Made by a program: the position numbers and the translations under genes
Part shown: one piece after another, positions 34,401 to 43,032 of the stretch
Layout of the letters: the number at the start of each line of letters is the position of its first letter
Numbering within the stretch: the stretch's first letter is position 1
Source of the DNA: Rickettsiales bacterium
GTDB lineage: Bacteria > Pseudomonadota > Alphaproteobacteria > Rickettsiales > SXRF01
Direction of reading: 5' to 3'
Assembly: GCA_041396965.1 (NCBI GenBank)
Contig: JAWKXN010000001.1
Location: 806,001-870,000, forward strand
Length of the DNA stretch: 64,000 nucleotides
The notes under the pieces: generated by a model
Told to the model about the DNA's origin: nothing
What the model saw: the letters and a program-made list of their open reading frames with translations, nothing else
Databases searched by the model: none

Positions 34401-34820
34401 TTATCTATTTCCAGAAAAGCTTTTTCTCTTAGGAGGAGGTACTTTTTGATGTTTTGATGCTATATAATTCTGAATTTGTATAGCTTTTTGTAAAATCTCG
34501 TCTGAGGAATTTGCGGAATATAGGGTTGACAGAGTGCCTTCATCTACTTTAATTATTGGGCGCATACTCAAGAAATTACTGTCTTCTAAATACGCGTCAA
34601 TTTGTGCTTTAAGATTAGCGTTTGATATTCTATTTATTTTGTCAGACGCTTCCAGCGTTAGCTCAAGCCATATCTTTCTGTCCCGTATTATTACCTTGCC
34701 AACATCCTCTTTTTTTATGTCAAACCTTACCTTAGTCTTGCTATCACTAGCGTTTGCGACATTAGCAAAGGCTAAAAAAGTTAATATAAATAAAGAGTGT
34801 ATTGTAAGTTTTTTTAACAT
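34401..34820 (-). CDS. Small secreted hypothetical protein
   Basis: 139 residues from the ATG at 34820, where a typical signal peptide begins (MLKKLTIHSLFILTFLAFA, ending VANASD); the longer frame from 34892 adds 24 unlikely residues. The mature part is mixed helical and charged, without cysteine, ending PPPKRKSFSGNR. Not recognised. It precedes the Cys-rich protein and copA on the same strand (about 48-base gap), so it may be in the same transcript. Confidence 0.55.
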   Translation of the reverse strand: MLKKLTIHSLFILTFLAFANVANASDSKTKVRFDIKKEDVGKVIIRDRKIWLELTLEASDKINRISNANLKAQIDAYLEDSNFLSMRPIIKVDEGTLSTLYSANSSDEILQKAIQIQNYIASKHQKVPPPKRKSFSGNR

Positions 34821-35124
34821 AGCGAACCTGCTGTGGCTAAAATTTTTATAAAAACAAGTTTTTTCAGGCTGTTGAGTGCCTGATAATAGCATATTCCGGC
34901 GAATAAATACAGGTATTTATAGTAACAATTTATAATTTTAATTGTTTACATTAATGATTTTACTTAAAAAGTTGATTGTCATAGTTTCTTAACTTTAATA
35001 TTATGTGCGGAATATGTTAATTTCATATATATTTCGCGAATATATTAATCAAACTTATCTGCTGTTTGGATTTGTTTAGATTTTTATAGGCTAGTTAATT
35101 TTACAGTACAGGGAAGAAGTTTTT

Positions 35125-36717
35125 ATGCCAACAAATGCAACTAATAATGAAAAACAAAAACACATCGTAGTATTTGCAGCCAACGGAGGAATTGGCGCTG
35201 ATGTTATTGGTCTGTTGTCTGATCAGGTAGAGCAGGGGAAGAATTATAAAATATCCATAGTAACCAGAAAAGGGGAGGAATATAACCAAGCACGGATACT
35301 AGAATTGATGGAAGGAGAAGTCAGTGAAGCGAAAAGAAATTTGTTTGATGCTTTGATGCATGATGGGCATACTAGTTTTGATAATAAAAACGACGGCGCA
35401 CTAAGAGATATACTCAAAGACGCTGATATGGTTATTAGTCCGGGTGGCAAGCCACGCCCAAATCCACCACCTCCACGTTCCGCTCTTATTTACCCTAATT
35501 CTAAGGTGGTGGAGCCGATCGTGGACGCTATGGCGAGGTATGCTCCGAAGGATACCCCTTTACTGCTTGCTACTAATCCACTTGATAATATGGTGCAGCT
35601 CGCTAATGATCGTTTCAAGCAGAAATGGAAAGAGTTTGGTAAAGAGCAGCATGAAGGGGAACTTCCGGAGGTAAAAGCTATAGGAATGGCAGGAGCTCTT
35701 GATGAACGCAGGCTTAAAATATATACGGCGATCATACTTAGGAAAGTCTTAAAAGAGAATGGAGCTAAACCAGGTAATCTTGTTCTGCCTAGTGAGATAG
35801 ACGGTAGAGTCTATGGTCAGCATGGTGAGAAAATGGCTGTGGATATAGAGTCAATAAAAATACAGGATAGAAAAACTGAAAAATGGGAATCTCTTGATAA
35901 TTTTCTAGAAAAAAATGGAATTAAAGATAAAAAAGTTAATGTAAAAATAAAGGGTGAAGAGCAGAGCCTTTCTATTAAAGAAGCTATTGAGGCTGAGACA
36001 ATTGATGGCGGCGCGAAAGTTATCAGAGGGCAGGGTAGATCTAGTCAGCGTAGCCCAGCTAAAAGAATAGTAGAGATGGTGAATGATTATTTCTCTGACG
36101 AAAAGAAAGTTATAACAGCTTCTGTGGTTAAAGATGGGATAGCTAGTGGGAATCCTGTTATCATGGGAGGTGGAAAACTAGAAATTGGTAATATGCCAAA
36201 ACATATCACAGAGCAAAGTAAAATAGGTGAGAAAATCGTCGATGCCAGACAACAAATTAAAACTGATCATGAAACATATAACAAGGCATTAGCGGCTGAA
36301 AAAGTGCTTTTACCCATATTAAAAGATGTCGTGGTCATCACCGCGTCAGAAAGTAAAGAGGGTATGAATGTTACAATAAAAGCAAAAGATGACTCAAATT
36401 TGGCTATAGCAGCTAATAATGTGGAAGATGTTAGGAATGCTCTAGCTAGTATCATGGGAGCTGATTCTGATAATATAGATGTGGAAAATGTAACTACTAG
36501 CAAACCAAAAATCACTTTTAGTATGGATCCTAAAAATAAATTATCCCTTGATACTTTCGCTGAGGAGCTTGGTACAAGTGTTTCTCGTCCCAAAACTAAG
36601 GAAGGTTCTAGTGCTGGTAAAATGGATGAAGTGCCCACTCCATCACCTATAATAGTCAGTACTAATATCGCTGCCGCTCGTGCCAAGAGGGATGGCGCGC
36701 AAGGTAGAATAATGTAA
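35125..36717 (+). CDS. Divergent lactate/malate dehydrogenase-like protein with C-terminal extension
   Basis: 530 residues. Residues 8-250 follow the LDH/MDH fold: nucleotide loop FAANGGIGADV, the mobile-loop region VISPGGKPRPNPPPPRSAL (normally GxxRKPGMxR), TNPLDNMVQL, IGMAGALDERRLKIY and the catalytic-His region GQHGEK (His kept, following Asp replaced by Glu). The remaining 280 residues match nothing I recognise and include an acidic, beta-rich region and a disordered tail. So an NAD-binding oxidoreductase fold is seen, but substrate and activity are uncertain. It lies 86 bases before pntB on the same strand, where pntA genes normally are. Confidence 0.7.
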   Translation: MPTNATNNEKQKHIVVFAANGGIGADVIGLLSDQVEQGKNYKISIVTRKGEEYNQARILELMEGEVSEAKRNLFDALMHDGHTSFDNKNDGALRDILKDADMVISPGGKPRPNPPPPRSALIYPNSKVVEPIVDAMARYAPKDTPLLLATNPLDNMVQLANDRFKQKWKEFGKEQHEGELPEVKAIGMAGALDERRLKIYTAIILRKVLKENGAKPGNLVLPSEIDGRVYGQHGEKMAVDIESIKIQDRKTEKWESLDNFLEKNGIKDKKVNVKIKGEEQSLSIKEAIEAETIDGGAKVIRGQGRSSQRSPAKRIVEMVNDYFSDEKKVITASVVKDGIASGNPVIMGGGKLEIGNMPKHITEQSKIGEKIVDARQQIKTDHETYNKALAAEKVLLPILKDVVVITASESKEGMNVTIKAKDDSNLAIAANNVEDVRNALASIMGADSDNIDVENVTTSKPKITFSMDPKNKLSLDTFAEELGTSVSRPKTKEGSSAGKMDEVPTPSPIIVSTNIAAARAKRDGAQGRIM

Positions 36718-36803
36718 GCGATTAAAAACTAAAAGCGCTTGCAACCGCGCGTAAAAATCTGTATCCATGTGGAAGTTTAACTTCTGGAGATTTTACTTGC
36801 TTT

Positions 36804-38201
36804 ATGAATGACGCTTCTTATCTGTTTTATCTAGTAGCTTCTATATTATTTATCCTAGCGCTTAAAGGGCTTTCGTCTCCGGCGACAGCTCGCAGGGGTA
36901 ACATATATGGCATCGCAGGTATGGTGCTTGCCATAGTCACCACCTTGTATATGCCTCAGATAACCAACTACTCTATGATAATAACTGGTATAATTATCGG
37001 TGGTGTAATCGGAACTATTATCGCTCGCCGTATCGCGATGACCGCTATGCCGCAGCTTGTAGCAGCTTTTCACTCTCTGGTTGGTCTTGCCGCTGTACTT
37101 ATCGCTTTTTCAGCTCTTTGGTCACCAGAAAGCTATAATATAGGCAATAGTGGAGAGATTCCGGTTGGGAGTCTTTTTGAAATGAGTTTGGGTGCTGTTA
37201 TCGGCGCGATAACTTTTACTGGCTCAATAATCGCCTTTGCTAAATTACAAGGATTAGTGTCAGGAAAGCCATTACGTTTTAGTGGTCAGAATATAGTAAA
37301 TAGCTTGATAGCTATTTCTATAGTAATTCTAATATTCATGTTCTGCGCTAGCGCTAGTAAGTCACTATTTGTGATCATGGTATTGCTTTCTTTGGTAATA
37401 GGCGTTTTGTTGATTGTTCCAATCGGTGGCGCTGATATGCCGGTTGTGGTCTCTATGCTTAACTCATATTCGGGTTGGGCGGCCTCAGGAATTGGCTTTA
37501 CTCTCGGTAATCCATTGCTGATAATTACTGGGGCGTTGGTTGGCGCTAGCGGTGCGATACTTTCCTATATTATGTGTAAAGCGATGAATCGTTCCATCAT
37601 AAATGTAATATTTGGCGGGTTTGGCTCATCTAGTGAACAGTCGTTAGGTGGCGATGATGGGGAGGATAGAGCGGTAAAAAGCGGTAGCCCAGAGGATGCT
37701 TCATTCCTGCTTAAAAACGCTAACTCGGTTATTATAGTTCCGGGATATGGAATGGCGGTTGCTCAAGCGCAACATGTTTTAAGGGAAATGGCTGAAGCTT
37801 TAGAAAAAGATGGAATAAACGTAAGATACGCTATTCATCCGGTCGCTGGTCGTATGCCAGGTCATATGAATGTGTTACTAGCTGAGGCTAATGTTCCATA
37901 TGACAGTGTTTTTGAGTTAGAGGAGATTAATAACGACTTCTCCACTACCGATGTTGTTTTGGTAATCGGCGCTAACGATGTTACCAATCCGGCGGCGAAA
38001 ACCAATCCAGAGAGTCCGATTTATGGTATGCCGGTTCTTGATGTTGGAGCTGCTAAAACAGTGGTGTTTATCAAGCGCGGAATGGCAGCGGGATATTCCG
38101 GTATAGAAAATGAGTTATTCTATCAGGATAATACTATGATGTTATTCGGTGACGCTAAAAAAGTTGTGGAGTCGCTGCTTAAGTCATTAAAAGAGCTGTA
38201 G
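36804..38201 (+). CDS. pntB: NAD(P) transhydrogenase subunit beta
   Basis: Inner-membrane proton-translocating transhydrogenase, NADP-binding subunit. 465 residues: about nine membrane helices (residues 5-260) with GKPLRFSGQNIVNS and GGADMPVVVSMLNSYSGWAA, then the soluble domain III with VPGYGMAVAQAQH, HPVAGRMPGHMNVLLAEA and GANDVTNPAAK. It should need the alpha subunit(s) PntAA/PntAB for activity. Neither is adjacent, so they must be elsewhere or lost. It is followed by xseB and ispA on the same strand. Confidence 0.97.
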   Translation: MNDASYLFYLVASILFILALKGLSSPATARRGNIYGIAGMVLAIVTTLYMPQITNYSMIITGIIIGGVIGTIIARRIAMTAMPQLVAAFHSLVGLAAVLIAFSALWSPESYNIGNSGEIPVGSLFEMSLGAVIGAITFTGSIIAFAKLQGLVSGKPLRFSGQNIVNSLIAISIVILIFMFCASASKSLFVIMVLLSLVIGVLLIVPIGGADMPVVVSMLNSYSGWAASGIGFTLGNPLLIITGALVGASGAILSYIMCKAMNRSIINVIFGGFGSSSEQSLGGDDGEDRAVKSGSPEDASFLLKNANSVIIVPGYGMAVAQAQHVLREMAEALEKDGINVRYAIHPVAGRMPGHMNVLLAEANVPYDSVFELEEINNDFSTTDVVLVIGANDVTNPAAKTNPESPIYGMPVLDVGAAKTVVFIKRGMAAGYSGIENELFYQDNTMMLFGDAKKVVESLLKSLKEL

Positions 38202-38232
38202 ATAAGATAGATAATAAATTAAGAAAGTTAAT

Positions 38233-38478
38233 ATGAGCAAGGAAATGGTTAAAGGAAAAGAAGTGTCTTTTGAAGAAGCTCTTGGTGAACTCGAGGAAAT
38301 AGTGCGTAAGCTGGAAGGTGGAAATAGTGACTTGGAGTCCTCAATAGCTGATTATGTGCGTGGTACTGAACTTAAGGAGTACTGCCAGAAGAAACTTGAG
38401 AGCGCTCGCCTTAAAGTTGAGAGCCTTATCCAAGATAAGAGTGGCACGACAATGGTAAAAGATTTTGATGATGTATAA
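38233..38478 (+). CDS. xseB: Exodeoxyribonuclease VII small subunit
   Basis: 81 residues with the family core SFEEALGELEEIVRKLEGGNSDLESSIADYVRGTELKEYC. It binds XseA to form the single-strand exonuclease. Position directly before ispA (16 bases to the ATG) is the widespread xseB-ispA arrangement. Start ATG after a weak AGAAAG site. Confidence 0.95.
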   Translation: MSKEMVKGKEVSFEEALGELEEIVRKLEGGNSDLESSIADYVRGTELKEYCQKKLESARLKVESLIQDKSGTTMVKDFDDV

Positions 38479-38494
38479 TAATTAAAGTGTGTAT

Positions 38495-39460
38495 ATGACT
38501 ATCCAATTACCAAATAACTTGCAGGAAGCCGTTGATTATGTAGAGGAAGCTCTTACCTCACGCATGGAGGAACTGTTAAAGGTTCCAAGTAAAAAAAATA
38601 ACACTGTTATATCTATTAACGCTAAGTCGCCAACTTCGCATGATTCTCATGATTTAGAAGAAGATACAATATTGGAAGCTATGCGCTACAGCGCTCTTGG
38701 TGGTGGTAAGCGCTTGCGTCCATTTCTTACAGTCTGTGCTGGTAATCTGTTTGGCGTAAGTCTTGATTCGGCTATAGAAACCGCTGCCGCTATTGAGTTT
38801 ATCCATACTTATTCACTTATTCATGATGATTTGCCAGCGATGGATGATGATGATTTGCGTCGTGGAAAGCCAACATGTCATATAGTATTTGGTGAGGCGG
38901 CGGCTATTCTCGCTGGCGACGCTTTACTTACTCTTGCTTTTCAGGTTCTCGCTAATGGTAAAACTCATCCTGATCCGGCTGTACGCTGTGAGTTGATTTC
39001 CGCTCTCGCTATGGCATCTGGTGCTTGGGGAATGGTTGGTGGACAGATGATAGATCTGGAGTCTGAGAATAAAGATTTATCGATTGATGAGATTATTCGT
39101 TTGCAGCGTTTGAAAACTGGAGAGTTATTCGCGGTTTCTTGTGAGGCGGGTGCTATACTTGGCAAAGCTCCTAACAAGATGCGTAAATTAATGCGTGCTT
39201 ATGCTCATGATATGGGGCTTGCCTTCCAGATTACTGATGATTTACTTGATGTTGAGGGAACCAGAACAGAGACCGGAAAGAATGTTCAAAAAGATAAAAT
39301 AGCCGGAAAGGCGACTTTGGTTTCCAGTATGGGTATAGAAGAAGCTAGAGAACATGCTAATATATTAGTTAGTCAAGCTATCTCATATCTTGATGGTTTT
39401 AGTAAAAAGGCGAATAATCTGCGAGCTCTCGCTGAGTTTGTGGTAACTCGCAAAATGTGA
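38495..39460 (+). CDS. ispA: Farnesyl (geranyl) diphosphate synthase
   Basis: Condenses isopentenyl and dimethylallyl units to farnesyl diphosphate in the cytosol. 321 residues from the ATG at 38495 (a GTG two codons earlier is possible). It has the first Asp-rich motif HDDLPAMDDDDLRRG, GGKRLRPFL and the second Asp-rich motif ITDDLLDVEG. Residues about 30-58 are a hydrophilic insert not usual in the family. It forms the standard xseB-ispA pair. Confidence 0.95.
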   Translation: MTIQLPNNLQEAVDYVEEALTSRMEELLKVPSKKNNTVISINAKSPTSHDSHDLEEDTILEAMRYSALGGGKRLRPFLTVCAGNLFGVSLDSAIETAAAIEFIHTYSLIHDDLPAMDDDDLRRGKPTCHIVFGEAAAILAGDALLTLAFQVLANGKTHPDPAVRCELISALAMASGAWGMVGGQMIDLESENKDLSIDEIIRLQRLKTGELFAVSCEAGAILGKAPNKMRKLMRAYAHDMGLAFQITDDLLDVEGTRTETGKNVQKDKIAGKATLVSSMGIEEAREHANILVSQAISYLDGFSKKANNLRALAEFVVTRKM

Positions 39461-39494
39461 TTACTACAATTATTAAGGTTTAGAAAGGCTAGTA

Positions 39495-39932
39495 ATGGAA
39501 TATTACATAGATATTTTTATAGAGTCACTGCTTGCTTCTAGCATAGTACCGTTCCAGAATGACCCGACATTTGTCGCTATGTACTCATTTGCCGCTAGTT
39601 CTTTCGGCAGCTTTAATATGGAGCTTGCGACCACTGCCGCTCTAGTCGGTATTTCCATAGGAATGTTTTTTAATTTCATGGTAGGAAGGCTGTTGTTAAG
39701 GCTTTATAAAATTAGAGCTAATAAAAATGAACTACCTAAGGATAGGTATAATAAATACGCTCACCGTTTCACTCGCTATTTTTTAATCTTGTTACCATTT
39801 TCTTGGTTGCCGCTTTTGAATTTTTTGGTAGTTGCCGCTGGATTTTTTGGTGTAAAGGCGAGAGTCGCCTTGCCGCTAGTTGTTGGCGGAGAAATGGTGC
39901 GTTACGGTTATTATCTATTTAAGCTTTATTAA
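39495..39932 (+). CDS. YqaA/DedA-like membrane protein
   Basis: 145 residues with about four membrane segments. It resembles small DedA-related YqaA proteins: an N-terminal re-entrant-like segment (ESLLASSIVPFQNDPTFVAMY), GISIGMFFNFMVGRLLL and the C-terminal WLPLLNFLVVAAGFFGVKARVALPLVVGGEMVRY. Family members are thought to be lipid-related flippase-like proteins, but no function is known for this type. It is 34 bases after ispA and overlaps the convergent tyrS by 18 bases. Confidence 0.75.
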   Translation: MEYYIDIFIESLLASSIVPFQNDPTFVAMYSFAASSFGSFNMELATTAALVGISIGMFFNFMVGRLLLRLYKIRANKNELPKDRYNKYAHRFTRYFLILLPFSWLPLLNFLVVAAGFFGVKARVALPLVVGGEMVRYGYYLFKLY

Positions 39933-41327
39933 TATATGTTTTTTCTTTCCAGAAGATAATTTAAGGCTCCCTTCATCACCAAAATGAGCCGGTGTGATAA
40001 GCTCATTCTCGTCGTCTATTTTCTGGTCATTAATTCTAGCACCACCACCTCTTATCAGCCTTTTTGCCTCGCCACCAGAGCTGGCGATACCTGATTGTCT
40101 TAGAAGTTCATAAGCGGCAACACCTTTGCCAAGCTCAGATGAGAGTAGTTTATACACCGGTATGTCATCTCCAACGATGCCTTGCTCAAACATTTTTTTG
40201 GCGGTTTCAGCGGCTTTCTTAGCGGATCTATCACCATGACATATTTTGGTAGCTTCGTTCGCTAGAATTTTTTTAGCCTCATTTATTTCCGAGCCTTTAA
40301 GCTTTTCTAATTTCTCAATCTCAGCTATTGGTAGCTCGGTAAACAGTCGTAAAAAGCGACCAACATCAGCATCTTCCGTGTTACGCCAATATTGCCAATA
40401 ATCATAAGGAGTAAGCATATCACTATCCAGCCAGACAGCTCCACTTGCGGTTTTCCCCATCTTATCACCGGAACTATTGGTAAGAAGCGGTGTGGTTAAC
40501 CCAAATAACTCCTTGTTGCTATCGCTATTCATGAACTCCATAAAAGCTTTATGGGTGTAATCTTTAGGGTCTTCCTTTGATGATTTAATCATTGGTTGAA
40601 TTTCCAGAACCTTTAATACTCTATCATCAGAAGGCTCTAAGTTCATCGGCTGAAAACGACCAGCCGCCTGAATATGGTGGGCGAGATCTATTCCCATTAT
40701 TATGTTGCCCCATTGGTCAGATCCGCCAATCTGTAGATTGCAGCCATAACGGTTGTTAAGCTCTATAAAATCATAAGCTTGTAAAATCATATAGTTGAAT
40801 TCAAGGAAGCTTAAATTCTGCTCACGCTCAAGACGTAGCTTTACGCTATCTTGCGTAAGCATTCTGTTTACAGAAAAGAATTTTCCATAATCACGTAGAA
40901 AAGTTATATAGTTTAGCTTTTCCAGCCATTCAGCGTTATTGACAAAAACAGCGTCGGTCGCGCCATTTCCAGCTTTAATAAACTTTTCTAATAGCTTTTT
41001 GATTGATTCCAGATTTTTCGTGATACTGTCAGCGGAAAGCATCTTTCTTGCTTCATCTTTACCAGAAGGATCTCCAATTAGTGTAGTTCCGCCTCCAAGC
41101 AATATTATCGGTTTATGACCGGTTTTTTGTAGCCAGCGTAATATCATTATTTGTATTAGGCTACCAACATGCAAGCTGCTTGCCGTAGTATCAAAGCCAA
41201 TATATGCCGATAAACGACCTTTTTTCATAGCGTTATCAAGACCGTCAACAGAGGTGCATTGATGGATAAAACCACGTTCCTTTAATATCTGTAGAAATTC
41301 TGAGGTGAATTTATGTTTTTTATTCAT
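39915..41327 (-). CDS. tyrS: Tyrosyl-tRNA synthetase
   Basis: Charges tRNA-Tyr. 470 residues, somewhat longer than the usual roughly 420. The HIGH-type motif is LHVGSL in FDTTASSLHVGSL. GGSDQWGNI and the KMSKS-type loop KMGKTASGAVWL (as in other alphaproteobacterial TyrRS) follow. A C-terminal S4 RNA-binding domain is present (GGEAKRLIRGGGARINDQKI). It is a single gene. Confidence 0.96.
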   Translation of the reverse strand: MNKKHKFTSEFLQILKERGFIHQCTSVDGLDNAMKKGRLSAYIGFDTTASSLHVGSLIQIMILRWLQKTGHKPIILLGGGTTLIGDPSGKDEARKMLSADSITKNLESIKKLLEKFIKAGNGATDAVFVNNAEWLEKLNYITFLRDYGKFFSVNRMLTQDSVKLRLEREQNLSFLEFNYMILQAYDFIELNNRYGCNLQIGGSDQWGNIIMGIDLAHHIQAAGRFQPMNLEPSDDRVLKVLEIQPMIKSSKEDPKDYTHKAFMEFMNSDSNKELFGLTTPLLTNSSGDKMGKTASGAVWLDSDMLTPYDYWQYWRNTEDADVGRFLRLFTELPIAEIEKLEKLKGSEINEAKKILANEATKICHGDRSAKKAAETAKKMFEQGIVGDDIPVYKLLSSELGKGVAAYELLRQSGIASSGGEAKRLIRGGGARINDQKIDDENELITPAHFGDEGSLKLSSGKKKHILIKLK

Positions 41328-41472
41328 AATTTAATATTATTAGTTTATTAATTAACTGATTATTATGATTATATAATATATAGTTATATAGCAGATAAAT
41401 ATTAATAAATATAATAATTTTTTTCTATATTCATGATTTTTCTGAATATATAGGCGCATATCGGAGATTTTT

Positions 41473-42570
41473 ATGGCTGCTGAGCGTAAATGGTCGCTTG
41501 GTTTGATGAGCGGAACGTCACTTGATGGGGTGGATGCCGCGCTTATCCGTACCGATGGCGAGCATGTCTTTGAATTTGGTGAAAGTATAACGATTAACTA
41601 TAATGATCAAGAGCGCAAAGAGTTAAGAGAAGCCGTCTATGGTCGTGGTGATATATTGCTCGCTGAACATAAAATGACTATAAAACACGCTGATGTTGTA
41701 GCGAATTTGTTGAAAAAGACAGGGCTTAGCTATCGGGATATAGAAATTATCGGGTTTCATGGACAAACAGTTTCACATAGACCAGATGAGCATCTTACTT
41801 GGCAGATAGGTGATGGAGCGTTGCTTGCCGAGAAAACTCGTATAGATGTGGTCTCTGATTTTCGCAGAAGAGACGTAGCCGCCGGAGGGCAGGGCGCACC
41901 GTTAGTTCCTTTATACCATGCCGCTCTCGCCAGAAGAATGAATCTGCCGGTAGCTATATTAAATATTGGTGGCATGGCGAATGTGACATGGATAGGTCGC
42001 TCAGAAAATGCCGCTGATGAGCTGATGGCACTTGACATACTCGCTTTTGACACTGGGACAGGTAATGTTTTGCTTAATGAGTGGGCTTTTGAGAAAACAA
42101 GTCAGAATTGTGACTTAAATGGAGCATTAGCGTTTGCCGGTGAGGTAAGCCATAAAGTAGTAGAGTTAATGCTTAAAGATTGGTTTTTTGCTAAGCATCC
42201 TCCTAAATCTTTAGATCGTAATTATTTTACTTTTGAGGAAGTAATAAAACTTTCACCAGAAGACGGGGCGGCAACCTTAACCGAATTTACTACAGCTTCC
42301 ATAGAGCTTGGCGCGAAATTTTTTCCCGCTCCGGCAAGACAGTGGTTTGTCGCTGGTGGTGGACGATTAAATCCAGCGATTATGGAATCACTACGCGAAA
42401 AGTTTAACAATGTTTATCCGGTTGAGTCTTTAGGCTGGAAAGGTGACGCGCTAGAGGCGCAAGCCTTCGCGTTTCTCGCTGTACGCTCGCTTAAAGGTCT
42501 GCCACTATCCCTACCTACAACCACAGGAGCTATTAGAGCGGTAACAGGCGGTACCTTGCACAGAGCTTAA
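41473..42570 (+). CDS. anmK: Anhydro-N-acetylmuramic acid kinase
   Basis: Phosphorylates 1,6-anhydro-MurNAc released during peptidoglycan turnover. 365 residues; the actin-like ATPase motifs are GLMSGTSLDGVDAALIR near the N-terminus, IGFHGQTVSHRP, GGQGAPLVPLYHAAL and a C-terminal VAGGGRLNPAIM. AGGCGCATATCGGAG precedes the ATG, with GGAG about 8 bases before. It shows that the cell has peptidoglycan and recycles it. It is followed by repeat DNA. Confidence 0.95.
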   Translation: MAAERKWSLGLMSGTSLDGVDAALIRTDGEHVFEFGESITINYNDQERKELREAVYGRGDILLAEHKMTIKHADVVANLLKKTGLSYRDIEIIGFHGQTVSHRPDEHLTWQIGDGALLAEKTRIDVVSDFRRRDVAAGGQGAPLVPLYHAALARRMNLPVAILNIGGMANVTWIGRSENAADELMALDILAFDTGTGNVLLNEWAFEKTSQNCDLNGALAFAGEVSHKVVELMLKDWFFAKHPPKSLDRNYFTFEEVIKLSPEDGAATLTEFTTASIELGAKFFPAPARQWFVAGGGRLNPAIMESLREKFNNVYPVESLGWKGDALEAQAFAFLAVRSLKGLPLSLPTTTGAIRAVTGGTLHRA

Positions 42571-42573
42571 GTT

Positions 42574-42675
42574 AGGCATAGGCGAACAGGCTGTGCGAGC
42601 CTTCAGCCATGCCTCATGAGATTTCCAGTAGAAAATACCCCTCACCATAACCCTCTCCCAAAGGGAGAGGGGATA
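42574..42675. repeat. Partial double-hairpin repeat, copy 9 (A+B)
   Basis: The left arm of hairpin 1 is missing (only AGGCTGTGCGAGCCTTCAGC remains). Hairpin 2 is shortened (GATTTCC-AGTA-GAAAATACC), followed by module B with one substitution. It lies just after the anmK stop. Confidence 0.75.
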
Positions 42676-42679
42676 TTAT

Positions 42680-42885
42680 ATGATTAAAAAAACGCTCCCC
42701 CCTTGCGGGGGAGTACGCGAAATCAAGTGGAAACGCAGATTGAGCGGAGGGGGGTAGAATAGTAGACAGTCATATACACCCCCCACCAAAAATTGAATCA
42801 TTACTTTCTTCAATTTTTGACTCCCCCGCAAGGAGGGAGTAGATTAATAACAATAGTTTAGGTATATCCTAGCTTTAGCTCAGGT
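42680..42885. repeat. MITE-like repeat, copy 2 (module C)
   Basis: The same structure as at 5453-5660: lead-in TATGATTAAAAAAACGCTC, inverted ends CTCCCCCCTTGCGGGGGAG and CTCCCCCGCAAGGAGGGAG, the internal CAAAAATTGAA/TTCAATTTTTG hairpin, and the tail AGGTATATCCTAGCTTTAGC. Confidence 0.75.
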
Positions 42886-42887
42886 TA

Positions 42888-43022
42888 GGGAACAAGAAGC
42901 ACAGCCAGCAAGCTGTGCGAGCCTTGAGCCGCACCCCATGAGATTTCCAGTAGGAAATACCGGAGGCGAATATAGAAAATACCCATCACCCTAACCCTCT
43001 CCCAAAGGGAGAGGGGATATTC
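42888..43022. repeat. Double-hairpin repeat, copy 10 (A+B)
   Basis: Hairpin 1 GCACAGCC/AGCTGTGC with one mismatch, loop AGCA. Hairpin 2 GATTTCC/GGAAATACC. Module B then runs to the hemA stop codon region. With copies 9 and C2 it fills the whole 462-base gap between anmK and hemA. Confidence 0.8.
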
Positions 43023-43032
43023 GTCAAGCAAA

